A stretch of DNA of 64,000 nucleotides. Source: Conchocele bisecta (lineage: Eukaryota; Mollusca; Bivalvia; Lucinida; Thyasiridae). Shown here one piece after another: positions 35,160 to 46,594 of this stretch (position 1 is its first letter; every line of letters begins with the position of its first letter). Both the position numbers and the translations under genes were made by a program. The DNA is taken from the NCBI GenBank assembly GCA_029237695.1, contig CM055278.1, forward strand, positions 68,005,188-68,069,187, given 5' to 3'. The notes below the pieces were generated by a model. It ran no database searches. It was not told the DNA's origin and was given only the letters and a program-made list of their open reading frames with translations.

Positions 35160-35678
35160 TTTCACGAAACCTGCCTAACTTATAATGCCATATAAACAAT
35201 GGAAAAATAATTCTTTTTTTCGATAATATTTAATTTTATCAAAATTTGAGAATGAACCTTCTTTTTATTTCCTGAAATTTGGTCAAATATTGATTTTATT
35301 ACGAAAAATGTATTTGTCTATGGGAATTTAACATGGGGAAAAGGGAGGTGGAGGAGCTGTGGGAGGAGTCAAAAAAGTTGACTCCGAAACCTGGCTAGAT
35401 AGCTTGGAAATGATCTAACTAAGAAAACGAAAGTTAAATTTTGAAACTCGGTCCATTATTTCTGAATTTTTTTTTAAAAATTCCCATGTTAAAAAATGGG
35501 GATTTAACAGGGGGAAATTGTGTTTTCGTAATAAAATCAATATTTGACCAAATTTCACGAAATAAAAAGAAGGCTCATTCTTAAATTTTGTTTTTATTTA
35601 ATATTATCACAAACAAGATTATTTTTGCATTGTTTATATGGCGGTAAGATTTGGGCAGGTTTCGTGAAACAGACAGTA
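35160..35678. mobile_element. Fold-back MITE with GTTTCACGAAACCTGCC termini
   Basis: Arms GTTTCACGAAACCTGCC...ATATAAACAATGG and complement, with inner arms TATTGATTTTATTACGAAAA and complement. It ends about 30 bp before host exon 2. Related copies are at 37095-37515 and, more diverged, 50620-51410. Confidence 0.7.
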
Positions 35679-35707
35679 TTTCACCTGTTGTTACGAAATC
35701 GTTACAG

Positions 35708-35822
35708 GGATTTGGATGAACTCGTTTTGCTGAATGATTCGTTTGTGCCCAACCTGAACCATGAAGAGGTACAACGGCTGTTTACGAATGTCAAGGTCGA
35801 CTCGCACACCAGACTTACACTG
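35708..35822 (+). CDS. Host gene exon 2 (uncharacterised protein)
   Basis: The acceptor ...CGTTACAG|G is placed just after a MITE; the donor is CTG|GTAAGT. The open frame has acidic/hydrophobic character (DLDELVLLNDSFVPNLNHEE) and no stop. It starts needing one base to complete a codon and ends in phase 0, matching the next exon. An alternative start at 35673 would join the first exon in phase 0, but its AG lies in the MITE terminus and lacks a pyrimidine tract. No domain is recognised. Confidence 0.65.
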
Positions 35823-35864
35823 GTAAGTACATGTATAAATAGTCGCGAATGGTAACTCTTGCAA

Positions 35865-36600
35865 TCTACTCCCGTACAATATATCTATCTATCTATCTAT
35901 CTATTCATCCTGCATCACCCTCTCGCAAGGATTATGTGCCGCTCCGCGTCTGTGCGTGTTAATAGTTACTGTTATCAACTAACTTACGTATGGGAGTAGA
36001 TTGCATTAGTTACTGTTCGCAACTAACGTACGTACGGGAGTAGATTGTAAGAGTTACTGTTCGCAACTAACTAACGTACGGGAGTAGATTGCATTAGTTA
36101 CTGTTCACAACTAACGTACGTACGGGAGTAGATTGTAAGAGTTACTGTTCGCAACTAACTAACGTACGGGAGTAGATTGCATTAGTTACTGTTCACAACT
36201 AACGTACGTACGGGAGTAGATTGCAATAGTTACTGTTCGCAACTAACGTACGTACGGGAGTAGATTGTAAGAGTTACTGTTCGCAACTAACTAACGTACG
36301 GGAGTAGATTGCATTAGTTACTGTTCACAACTAACTAACGTACGGGAGTATATTGCAATAGTTACTGTTCACAACTAACGTACGTACGGGAATAGATTGC
36401 AATAGTTACTATTATCAACTCACGTAAATACGGGAGTAGGTTGCAAAAGTTACTGTTCGCAACTAACGTACGTACGGGAGTAGATTGCAAGAGTTACTGT
36501 TCGCAACTAATGTATGTACGGGAGTAGATTGCAAGAGTTACTGTTCGCAACTAACGTACGAACGGGAGTATATTGCAATAGCTACTGTTCACAACTAATG
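35865..36600 (+). repeat. 41-bp minisatellite plus (TCTA)n
   Basis: A TATC tract at 35882-35905 is followed by about 15 units of roughly 41 bp built from ACGTACGGGAGTAGATTGCA and AGTTACTGTTCGCAACTAA. It starts about 40 bp after the exon-2 donor. It is unrelated in sequence to SatA despite the similar period. Confidence 0.85.
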
Positions 36601-36649
36601 TAGATATATGTGTCGGACACGTGTACGCCTGGTCCGAAAGTTTCATGTG

Positions 36650-36990
36650 TTTTAATTTGACTGGAAGAACCAATGCAAATCCATATCAGTCTGATCATGA
36701 TATATATGCACTGTTCGCCATTCCATCATTCTAACAAGCAATATTCACGTACGTCGTTGTCAGATTACAGTTTGCCATTATATCAATGAAACATCCGTCA
36801 TATTTCTAACAAGCCATATACACGTAGGTCGTTACCAGGCTACAGTTTGCCATTCCATCAATGAAACAACAGTCATATTGCTAACAAGCAATATACATGT
36901 ACATGTAGATCGTTATCAAGCTAAAGCAAGAGTGTGCTCTTTGATCAGGAGCTACAATGGCCTGAAATATCATAAGCCCAATTTATCCAG
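36650..36990. repeat. Dispersed SINE-like repeat with internal triplication
   Basis: Three related segments of about 85 bp (TTTGCCATTCCATCAATGAAAC and AACAAGCAATATACA) are followed by GATCAGGAGCTACAATGGCC. Relatives are at 42195-42422, 47190-47335, 49545-49865, 52640-52880 and 53415-53640. No ORF. Confidence 0.6.
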
Positions 36991-37094
36991 TCACGGCCAG
37001 ATACGTTCCGACTTGTTTTACTCTTAGCCGTTATTATGTAAGTATCTACGAATTTCAACTGAAGCGGACTGTCAAATCGTAAATGCAGTGAACC

Positions 37095-37515
37095 ACATAC
37101 TGTTTCACGAAACCTACCCACATTTGTCGGCTATTTTAACAATGCAAACAAAAATTATTTTGTGAAATATTATCCAATATTGATTTTATTGCTAAAAAAC
37201 AAATTCCCTATGTTAATGGGAACATTTTTCTAATTTCACACAAAATTCAACTTTTGTTTTCCATGCTATCTAACCAGGCTTCGGAGTCAATTTCCAAATG
37301 TGTTTCTCTTTTGGCTCCTACTGTATCTTCTCCGCATCCTTTACCCCCATGTTAAAGTCTCATAGAGAAATCAGTTTTTGTAATAAAATTAATATTTGTA
37401 TAATTTTCACGAAATAAAAAGAAGGCTCATTCTTAAATTTTGATAACATTTAATATTATCAAAAACATATTTTTCTTACATTGTTTACATAGCTGTAAAA
37501 ATGGGCGGGTTTCAA
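37095..37515. mobile_element. Fold-back MITE, second copy of the GTTTCACGAAACC family
   Basis: It begins GTTTCACGAAACCTACCC and ends near ATGGGCGGGTTTC. Inner arms are ATTGATTTTATTGC and complement. It is more diverged than the 35160 copy. Confidence 0.6.
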
Positions 37516-37618
37516 TACAGCTGCAGACGTATTGCCATGGTTTTGTCAAGTAGTCAAATGGTTTTGACAGTTTTCCGCCAAATTTGAACTACTATCATGT
37601 GAATCGAATGGCCATATA

Positions 37619-38535
37619 CATTAGAACCTCTCTAAACCGGACATAACACAACTGTGCTCTTCAGTGTGATGGATTTCATTGTCACAATCTCTGATGATAA
37701 TGCAGTTTCATTATCACAAAATATTTACACTGTCCATAAATTAATAATGGAAACGTTCATTTAAAGTAATGCGTTTATATCCCACTAGAATACTGTAACG
37801 TAGTAGAATCTAGTGTAATTATAACACCCATGTAAAGTGAGTGGGTGGGGTATATGACTCATTTTGACAAGCTAAATATGGTCGTATTATTGACATATCT
37901 ACACTTTGCAGCTAAGATAATGGTAATGCATGCATATAATTTCACATTAATTTTTCACTACGACAAACATGCCTGATAGCTTTTATGGCCACAGGAAGAA
38001 ATCTAGCAACTTGACATAATTGGGGAAAGACTGACAGCATGTCTGGCAACCTTGCTGGCCATGTCTGGCAGTCATGTTGTAGGATGCTGGAGGTGTTTCA
38101 CTGACTATTTCACTCGTTCTTGTAAAGGGGAATATATTATGATAGTATTGACCCATATCTGGCATGACTGTATGTCTTACATTTGTTTATATTCCAAATC
38201 TGGCAAGTGACGTGTTCATGATTTCTCTCTGACGGCGGCCATGTTTGACAGATCTGCCACATCTGACAGATCTTGGGAAGCACATTATAATTAAGGTTAT
38301 TTAATCAGATATTCACGAGGTTTGGTTTGTAAATCCTAATTAATATGTAAGGCGAACATCAGTTTAAAGTTTGCGACCAACAGACCAAATGTATTATACA
38401 CCTCAGTAAACGCAACAGCCCATGGTTTTATTCCGTAAATAAATATGTGCATGTATTGGAGTGCTCATCTGTATGAATTACAGTGGACCATCTCTAAGCC
38501 TGACACCATGGGTCCGGTTTAGAGAGGTTCCACTG
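37619..38535. mobile_element. TA-flanked MITE (pogo/Tc1-mariner-like), 0.9 kb
   Basis: Termini CATTAGAACCTCTCTAAACC and, at the right, its near complement (CAGTGGAACCTCTCTAAACC read inward), with TA on each side. The interior has no transposase-like ORF. A second inward-facing terminus-like word at about 38487 suggests a composite right end. Confidence 0.7.
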
Positions 38536-38667
38536 TATTATAATAAATTGTATGTTATCAGGACTAAATTGTTTACACATGATCAAGGTGCATGATCACG
38601 CGGTTTATAACAACAACAAAAGTGGCTGAATGTGTTGAAATCTTGAAAGTAGTATTTTATATTTTCC

Positions 38668-39175
38668 TTAAAGGTACATGTCCACTCAATAGGCACAACA
38701 TGTTCTTTATAGGAATTAAATAAGTGAACATTTGTGTCACTATTCCACCAGGTATATAATCTACGAGTGCCCGGAATACAGATATAATCATTTAGTAATA
38801 TTTATTTTACTGATAGTGACGCGCGATGGTATCAGGCTATTTTCATATGCAAATGAGGCATGCTATTTTTTAATTATTTATACTAATTAAATGCGTCACC
38901 TGAAAAAATAATATTTTAGACATATTGTAAAGTATGATAATTGCACATCAAAAAATAAATACAGAGAATAAGTAGTAATGTCCGTTAACATTTTAAGGAA
39001 ACACGGTTATCGTCCCTGATATCAGTGTGGAAATTTTCGTTTCATATAAAATGTATAATAATGCCAATCAATACGTGTGGTAATGGAGAATGAATGTGTA
39101 TTTTGCCAGAAAATGTATCAGATTTCTCTGATATAAAGAACATTGTATGCCTACTGAGTGGGCATGTATCTTTAA
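38668..39175. mobile_element. TTAA-type MITE, copy D (full length)
   Basis: TTAA then AGGTACATGTCCACTCAATAG at the left, and CTACTGAGTGGGCATGTATC then TTTAA at the right, giving an inverted terminus of about 27 bp. The TTAA flanks suggest a piggyBac- or Kolobok-type target site. It is orientated opposite to copies A-C. Confidence 0.8.
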
Positions 39176-39192
39176 TATGAAACTGATTTTTA

Positions 39193-39374
39193 TGAAATAT
39201 GGCGCAGCAAACGCGTCTTCGTGAGCTGAATTTGGTGGTCCATGGAGTTTGGCTCAGACTTATGTCGTTTTTGCGAAGAATCGATTTCCGTGTTGGACAC
39301 ACGGAAATCGATTCTTCGCAAAAACGACAGAAGTTTGGGCGAAAATACAGAGACCACCAAATGCGCCACATTTC
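39193..39374. repeat. Fold-back element with a perfect 30-bp stem, 5-nt loop
   Basis: Positions 39264-39293 and 39299-39328 are exact complements (GTCGTTTTTGCGAAGAATCG at the start of the left arm), with loop TGGAC. Weaker pairing extends outward (ATGAAATATGGCGCA with its partner near 39370). The element lies in the intron 150 bp before exon 3. Confidence 0.8.
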
Positions 39375-39528
39375 ATCAAAATCCGTTACGTAATAAGGAC
39401 ACTATAAAATAATACGTACTTTGAATCAGATGGATTCTGGAAATTTCAGTACTTGTTATTGTTGTTAGTACCACGTGATCATACACATTGATGATGATCT
39501 GCATATAATATGGCTTCATTAATTTCAG

Positions 39529-39613
39529 ATCATCAGACGGATTACAATACCGGACCGCAAACATAAGGAGTGGTTATGGTATAAGACCAGCGCGATTCTC
39601 GTCCCCGAACTTG
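39529..39613 (+). CDS. Host gene exon 3
   Basis: The acceptor ...AATTTCAG|ATC and donor CTTG|GTAAGT are both good. The 85-nt exon reads IIRRITIPDRKHKEWLWYK and continues SAILVPEL, starting in phase 0 and ending in phase 1. It fits exon 2 upstream and exon 4 downstream without a stop. The basic, Trp-containing segment looks like folded-domain sequence, but I do not recognise the family. Confidence 0.7.
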
Positions 39614-39854
39614 GTAAGTAGATGTACAGTCTGCACTCATTTATAAATGCATAAGTCCTATAGGCGTCGGCTCGCCAGGGGGGTTGCGGGGGGTGCGAAC
39701 GCAACCCATTTTCATTTTGTCATGTTTTTTTATATAATATATTTTCGTCGTTATCTCATGAGCAAGTGAATAATTATGCTCGGTAAAAAACACACTGTGA
39801 TTGGCAGGCATACCATATCACAATAAATAACAACAGCAACAACACAATAGCATC

Positions 39855-41262
39855 ATGGTGGATATCTTCTGCTATAGATTCCGAATCGGCACTTTTTGTG
39901 CCGCTCTGCGTTGCAGATCCGCCAAAAATCTATTGGACTGTGAATCCGTGGCCACCCTTGGAGCAGTGGGGTTCATCGACATGCTGCTGTTCATGGCCGG
40001 GATCGAACTGAATCCGGGCCATCCATCTACTACTGGTAGTAGTTTTAGTAATAGTAGGCTTAAAGACAAAACTCAACGCAAATTGGATTTATTTTATGGA
40101 CCCGGGTAATTTTAAATAGTTGAACTTGCCAAGCGGGTTGTTATGTTGTAAGTAATAATTGTGTCGGCTATGTATCATGTTAACTTAACGTGCAACGATG
40201 AAACACTTTCCCTGTGTTTTCGATTTGTAGGCAATGAACTGAACATTCGAGAGGAATTCTTAGAATTCATTAGTATAAGTAGGATAACTGGTACTGTTAT
40301 AGCAGAAAACATCGTTACCTTCTACAAAAAAGGGGACTGGATATTCAACACGTGCGTGGACAGTGTTATGACGGTGCTTCGAACATGTCTGGAGCCAAGA
40401 AATGTGTTGCCGCCGTCATTGCAGAACATACCACGAATGCACCTTATACACACATTGCAATTGTCACATATTAAACTTGTCCATAGCAGCTAGCTGTAAA
40501 GATAATCATGTCCAACATGTATTCGCAACGATGACAGACGTCGCTATTTTTATAAATTACTCTAAACCTAAACGCGAGAGACTACTCGAGATGGTTGTCA
40601 ATAATAGGGAAAGCAGCTCTAGTACAAGGAAAGTTATCGTGGGACTATGGTCTGAACGAGATAAGGCATATGAACACTTTTCCCTGGCCATACCATTGTT
40701 GGTGGAAGCGTTTGAGATTATAAATGGAACTCACCCTGAACTATGTAACGTTGACGAATCAATAGGTAACTGGCTGGGATTCCAATTCTAAAAGTCTCAA
40801 GGCAATATGTGACTTTGGGCTTATTATTGGAGTGGTATCAGTGTATTATCTATTGCACCCACTGCGAGGCATCACTGTTAATTTACAGGGTAGCAACATT
40901 GACATTGTGAAGGCTTATTCCATGGTGAATGAAATGATCTCGAATTTGAATGCTGTTCGAAGTAATATTAGTAAGCAGTTCAAGAATATTTTCTACCAAG
41001 CTGTTACATTGGCTGAGAAGATATGCGTTACTCCATCCTTACCAAGAATTGTCAAGCGACAGACAACTCGACAAAATACGCCGGCCGATACGCCAGAGGA
41101 ATATTGGCGCCGAACCATTGCTATCCCCTTGCTGGACAGAGCTATTAATGAGATGCATACACGGTTTGAACACACGTCGCAGACAGCGGTGAAATTATTT
41201 TGTTTGGTATCAAATATCATGTGCTCGAAACTTGATTGCGATATTGATGACGCAGTCAACAA
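39855..41262 (+). pseudogene. hAT-type transposase relic (DUF4371 / ZMYM1-like), N-terminal and central pieces
   Basis: Fragments of a cut-and-paste transposase. The N-terminal ORF (39855-40109) has a hydrophobic run ending AGIELNPGHP, resembling a 2A/signal-like leader, then KTQRKLDLFYG, like the start of many DUF4371 proteins. After a deletion, pieces at about 40190-40380 (REEFLEFISISRITG), 40370-40500 (a YDGASNMSG block and a HCNCHILNLS block in different frames), 40402-40791 and 40832-41262 (IAIPLLDRAINEMHTRF) follow in the usual order. Frameshifts and stops break it. The C-terminal dimerisation part is separated by the 41262-44053 segment. It lies in a host intron. Confidence 0.8.
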
Positions 41263-43022
41263 TCAATAATACATTTGTAAAAGTCGGTCATAGCATCGTC
41301 ATATTAAGGACTGACTACAACCCTTTGTTTCAAATGTAGTAGAATCATTCATGTGACTGAATATCTATTTAAAGTATCTGACCCTGTTCTTCTTAAGAGT
41401 ATATTATACAGAGCATTGAGTTGCCATCTCTCCACCATTTTAGTTTGTACATGCTATCGGACAGTTTCACCACTTGGAGCGTTTGACACGTACAGCCAAT
41501 ACTATGTATTATTAAATAACTTTTGGTGCAATACGTCTCAGATATATAGGACTATATATCCGAGCTTTTCTACCATCACTCACACAATATGCAATGAACA
41601 GTTATTCAATGTGTAAAATGTCAAACTGATACACTGTCTATTATTAGAAGTACTTCTGACACAGTTAATAGCCGTATTTACTCGCATTGTAGGCAAGTAG
41701 ACAGTAGTGACAATACACTCGGATAACTGCTTACAAGTCACTGGAATCGATGCAGTATGTATGGTAATACAGGTATATATCTACAGCACTGTGTATTGTT
41801 CTTACTGTTACAGTCTTTACTGAATTCTCAATCATTTTAACAAAGGGTCAACAAACCCTTCAGATATCATAATTTGTATATAAATTTGATGAAAACAAGG
41901 CATAGGTATCCCCATCATGTTGCATCAAATTGTATTCATGTGTTTGTCATACATGTACTGTTTGTGGTATGTTTCAAACGCAATAAGAGGTAAAACTCCA
42001 TGCACTGTATGGGATATAGTAAGAAAATGTTCACGTGTATGCTATGCATATATCCCATCACATTTACGAAGCAATTATGCATGAATCATTGGATGTTCAG
42101 GGTCCCATAGGTCCTTAAAATGGACACACATGTGTCTAATTCCTTCGGACGTCAGCTGTTTGTGATTCGACCCCGATATCCAGGTCTAAAATGTGGCTAT
42201 GACTGGGGAAATGGGGCTTATGGGATTGCGACCAGTGTAGATCCAGATCAGCCTGTGCATCCGCACAGTCTGATCAGGATCTGTACTGTTCGCCATTCCA
42301 TCAATGAAACAACCGCCATGCTTCTAACAAGCAATATAGATCGTTATCATGTCATATAAGTGTTATATTTTATCAGGAGCTACACTGGTCACAAATCCCA
42401 TAAGCCCCATTTCTCCAGTCACAGAGGAATGGGCTGTGGCCTAGAGGTTAGAGCACTGGACTGCAATACCATAGGCTGTGAGTTCAATCCCCGACCTAGG
42501 CATGAACAAACACTTTCATAGTATTTCCATTCCACTGGTCTTTCGAATGGGACTTGAAACTGAGATCCCGCCCCTAAATACCCAGAGCTCCAGATAAGCT
42601 GCGTAATTTATTTGCTTAAATACCCAATTAAAATTGCCAAAAATCCAATTGAAATCAGAAGTAGCGAGTATCAAAAAGCAATAAAATATTTGTGGTACCT
42701 TCATCATGCTGCAGAAAACAATAAACAGACCACAAATATAGCATACTTTTCTTATTTTCCATGAAAACACATCTTGATATTTCATTAGAATTGTAAATGC
42801 CAAGACATGTTTTCATTTCAAAGCAAACTATTTGCTGTCCGTTGATGTGTCGACAGTAGTGTGATTTTATTTTACCCAATTAAAATTTTGAAATACCCAA
42901 TTGCTTCAGAAATGATGGAGTGACAATACTCAATTACTAATTCCTTATCTGGTGCTGTTGACAGCCCGTTGCAGTGAAAGTGAATGGGTTTAATTTCCAT
43001 ACAAATACCAGTAGGATGAAAA
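41262..43022 (+). repeat. Inverted duplication, left arm (about 1.76 kb)
   Basis: Near-identical in reverse to 46595-48279. The arm holds short ORFs that occur again on the opposite strand (one starting MDTHVSNSFGRQLFVIRPRY), a SINE, a tRNA-derived SINE head and a MITE body. It is about 76 bp longer than the right arm because the right arm has a short internal deletion at about 42245-42340, with a TGC match at the break. Confidence 0.92.
42424..42505 (+). repeat. tRNA-derived SINE head
   Basis: TGGCCTAGAGGTTAGAGCAC resembles a polymerase III A box and GAGTTCAATCCC a B box, with the spacing of a tRNA gene. The cloverleaf is not complete, so this is a SINE promoter rather than a tRNA. The inverted twin is at 47109-47187. 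Confidence 0.7.
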
Positions 43023-44053
43023 ATCGGCATAAACGGTGTTTTCTGTTACCCGTCACACCCCGAGTTACAATTGGTTAAAGTGATCACAAAGCCTGGTTAT
43101 CATTGGCTGATGGCTTAAAATATGTTTTGGGCATCCGTCACACCCCGAGTTACGATTGGTTCATCGATCTCAAAGCCTAGTTACCATTGGATGATCGATT
43201 TAGCCCACGGTTATCGGAGGCATGGAAATACACGGCATCACTGAATGGCGTAATGATCGATTATTTGGATAAAGGTGAAAATACGGTGTAATGGGGGAAA
43301 GAAAATCGGCGTAATTATCTGAGAGAGGTGAATACACATCCATCCATCCATCTTTTATTTTCTTTATTGATTTAAAATACTGACCCAAAACCATTTGCGT
43401 ATAGTACACGGGATATGTGTAATGTGGTATGTGGCTCTTACTATTAATTTGACCAGAAACACATATTACTTATGTCTCTGATGTGACATATAACATAATA
43501 ATCCAAATAATTAATTGATTTGAATTTAAAGTTATCAGTTCTTCTTATTTTTGCTGACCGACAAAATTAAATAGGAATAGAGCTGAATTAACTTCAATTT
43601 CATGTTAGCAATACCAAAACTTACTTTCTTTTGCTTCATTTAACTTGCAAAATGTCCTACCATACCGACCGATCATAAATAAATTTGAAGCCACCTGAAT
43701 TTATAGCATAATTAATTGAAGTAATGTGAAGTTACAATTCATAAAAATTACTTATGTTTGCTGACCAACAAAAAAATTAACTTCCGAAATCTTATATCAT
43801 ACCGACGGAGAATAATTAAATTGGAATACAGCTGAATAATAATTGAATTAACTTGAAGTTCAAGTTAGCATTCCTAAAATTATTTATTTTACCAGACCGC
43901 CAAGAAATTTAACTTGCGATATCTCATATCATACCGACCGATGTTAATTAAATGTGTATACACCTGCAATTATAGAATAAATAATTGAATTAGCTTGAAG
44001 TTCAAGTTAGCATTCCTCAAAATTATTTATTTTACCAGACCGCCAAGAAATTT
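43023..44053. repeat. Two local tandem repeats: about 93 bp x2 and about 127 bp x4
   Basis: CCGTCACACCCCGAGTTAC occurs at 43050 and 43138 in a twofold unit. From about 43490 a degenerate unit of about 127 bp (TTGAAGTTCAAGTTAGCATTC, ACCATACCGACCGAT) repeats about four times and ends exactly where the transposase C-terminal fragment begins. No genes. Confidence 0.6.
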
Positions 44054-44566
44054 AGAGCCATTAATGAGATGCATACACGATTTGACCACAATTCGCAGAC
44101 AGCGGTGAAATTATTTTGTTTGGTACTAAGTATCATGTGCTCGAAACTTGATTGCGATATTGATGACGCAGTCAACATGTACACCAACGATTTGCCCAGT
44201 CCGGACGTTGTGTGTATTGAGATTACGTCATGGAGAACGAAGTGGGAACGCGTAGCAGCCGATGACCGTCCGTCGTCACTAGCCTCAGCCATTAAAGCTT
44301 GTGACGAAAGCAGATTTCCAAACCTGTTCATTCTGTTGGAAATCGCATGAAAATTGGGTGTAACCTCATGTGAGAGCGAGCTTTCATTTTCCACACTGCG
44401 GCGCATGAAGTCATGGCTGAGGTCAAGCATGGGGACACCCAGACGTTCTTCTCTCGCATTGATATCCATTCATTATGGACATGATGTCAGTTATGAACGG
44501 GCAGTGAAACTCTTCATGCAGCTACACCCTCGTCGTCTCCACTTGGCTGCACCGGTGTGGGGTTAA
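44054..44566 (+). pseudogene. hAT transposase relic, C-terminal dimerisation piece
   Basis: Frames at 44069-44350 and 44354-44566 give the end of a DUF4371-type transposase. The conserved hAT C-terminal block is visible as GVTSCESELSFSTLRRMKSW. A TGA at 44348-44350 and a frame change separate the two. The first 122 bp repeat 41140-41260 at about 93% identity, so the two transposase pieces overlap and are either two copies or a duplication around the intervening 2.8 kb. Confidence 0.8.
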
Positions 44567-45158
44567 TGTGGTGTTTAACAATTAGACGTGTAGACAAACT
44601 TATCATGCTCATACGTTAGAACGTGAAGGCTGGGAGGATAACGCGTAATTAACGGGAATCGTCCTTTCCGGAATCCCATTTCACCTGATTTGACCCTGAT
44701 GATTCCATTGGAGTTGAATTAGGTTATATCCCTTATAGAGGATGGGCTAAATGAGTTTACTGGTGTACATGGTATGGGCGCCTAACACCGATCAGGGCAT
44801 CCTAGTTTAGATTACCTCAGTGCACCTATTACCACATATGTTTGTCTTCATATCGCCAATCCCGTATATTTATCAATTCAGATTTTGCAAATATGTGTAA
44901 TTCACAACGCGCCTAAATCAGATTCGATGCCTCTGAAATAACCAGGATAACTTGTTTTAGAGCATCTACTATCCAAATATTTTTCGGGGGAGGACCCCCG
45001 GACCCTCCGCTAAACGAGAGGGAACACCCCTCTCCTGCTCTCCCCGCCGAGTCACTTCGGCACTCGCAACCCCTTTAGAGTTCACACAAATTTGAGTTAT
45101 TCTAGGAACACATGTACTTTGGACCAAGAATTTGAATTTGAGTTATCAGTAGTTTGAC
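44567..45158. other. Intronic sequence, no gene seen
   Basis: It contains a GC-rich patch (44985-45075) with short hairpins such as GGGGGAGGACCCCC. This could be the remnant right terminus of the hAT element, but no matching left terminus was found. Confidence 0.4.
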
Positions 45159-45610
45159 TTAAAGGTGCATGCCCTCTCAGTAGTTAAAATGTTCTTTATA
45201 TCAGAGACATTTTCTGGCAAAATAAACATTCAATCACCACATGTATTGATTGCCATTATTATACATTTATGTCAGACTTAAATTTACACACTGATACCAG
45301 GGGCGATAACTGTGTTTCCTTAAAATGTTAACAGACATTATTATTTATTATATGTATTTATTTTTTGATGTGCAATGATCATACTTTATAATCTGTCAAA
45401 AAGATTATTTTTTCAGGTATAATAATGCATATGAAAATAGCCTGATACCACCGCGAGTCACTATCATTAAAATAAATATTACTAAATGATTATATCTGTA
45501 TAGCGGGCACTTGCAATTTTTAGAAACGGGTGGAATAGTAACACAATTATACACTTATTTAATTCCTATAAAGAACAGTTTGTGCCTACTGAGTGGGCAT
45601 GTACCTTTAA
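45159..45610. mobile_element. TTAA-type MITE, copy C (full length)
   Basis: TTAA plus AGGTGCATGCCCTCTCAGTAG at the left and CTACTGAGTGGGCATGTACC plus TTTAA at the right. 452 bp. The interior holds the conserved GATACCACCGCGAGTCACTA segment. No ORF. Confidence 0.82.
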
Positions 45611-46306
45611 GAGAGTTTGAGATAACCAGTGTAGACTGTACTAGCAATATATAGAAAGAACATTCTTTGTCTTACCGTTGTATTGTTTAGAAAGGTGTTT
45701 TAGGCCAGGTTAACGGGCTAAAATCCCATAGTTCATCTGCTGTGGTGGGGGAACTGCTTTTCTCGGCCCCGTTTCTAGTGATGTTCTTGGATAATGTACA
45801 TATAGTCTGAGCTGGGGTGGGAGCGCGCTATGTACTATACCCACCGTGGATAAACAGACCATACAATCAGAATTGAATATTTACAGAAATAATACATATA
45901 CAACCCTGAAAATAGAATAACCTGACATGGTGCTAGGTCCTCACCACACCAGAGTCAATTAGCCCCACTTCTTAAAAGATTGGTCATAAGAATTATAACT
46001 CAGCTAAAAGTAATATGATGAACTCCACTGTTAACCCTTTCAACACTACATACCTCTATAGTGGCGTTTGCAAACAGTGTAGATCCAGATGAGCCGACTC
46101 GTGACGAGCCGTCTCATCAGGATCTGCACTTTTTGTAATAATTTTTATTTAAATGGATGAGTCTGAAAATCCTTTTTGACGATTGGATTTGGAAAATCAA
46201 CCTACAGTCGATCCATTCCAGTTACACAAGAGTTAAACATTACCCTTCGCAAGCTCTCAACCAACCACACAAACATATCAGTGAGCCTGGTGTTCTTTAT
46301 TTGCAG

Positions 46307-46483
46307 ATTACGAGCCGTGCGTTAAAGTACTGCAATACGATCATGTTCCCGACGGATGGGTTCGCCATTTCTGGGCGCGGATGCACGCGCGGAATGGCGC
46401 CCTCTACCTAACGGTGACGCAGGATGATGTCACCATGGATAAGCTGGTCTCCAGTGATCCCGACGACCCCAGGGATAACCAGA
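46307..46483 (+). CDS. Host gene exon 4
   Basis: The acceptor TTTGCAG|AT is good; the donor CAGA|GTATTA is weaker and is chosen because it keeps phase. The exon starts in phase 1, ends in phase 1, and has no stop. It reads YEPCVKVLQYDHVPDGWVRH, then FWARMHARNGALYLTVTQDD and an acidic tail (DPDDPRDNQ). Immediately after the donor comes a SINE-like word (GTGTTTAACGGCCTGTCATC). The exon lies in the loop of the large inverted duplication. Pattern and spacing of hydrophobic residues through exons 4-7 would suit an all-beta domain; this is a weak inference. Confidence 0.7.
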
Positions 46484-46594
46484 GTATTATTTTATTTATG
46501 TAATGGTGTTTAACGGCCTGTCATCACCTGACTTCCTATCCTGAGATTGTGGGTTCAAACCTTGCCTTAGGCATCAAAACATACTTTCATAGTA

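Noticed and set aside
35673..35707. Upstream extension of exon 2 to 35673
   Set aside because: It would fit the phase of the first exon, but the AG lies in the terminal repeat of a MITE and no pyrimidine tract precedes it. Kept only as an alternative.
42120..42359. ORF MDTHVSNSFGRQLFVIRPRY... as a gene
   Set aside because: It occurs in both arms of an inverted duplication and belongs to a SINE-like dispersed repeat; the arm copies differ by a deletion that changes the end.
42424..42505. Functional tRNA gene
   Set aside because: Only A- and B-box-like words are kept, the cloverleaf stems do not close, and the unit is followed by SINE body sequence.
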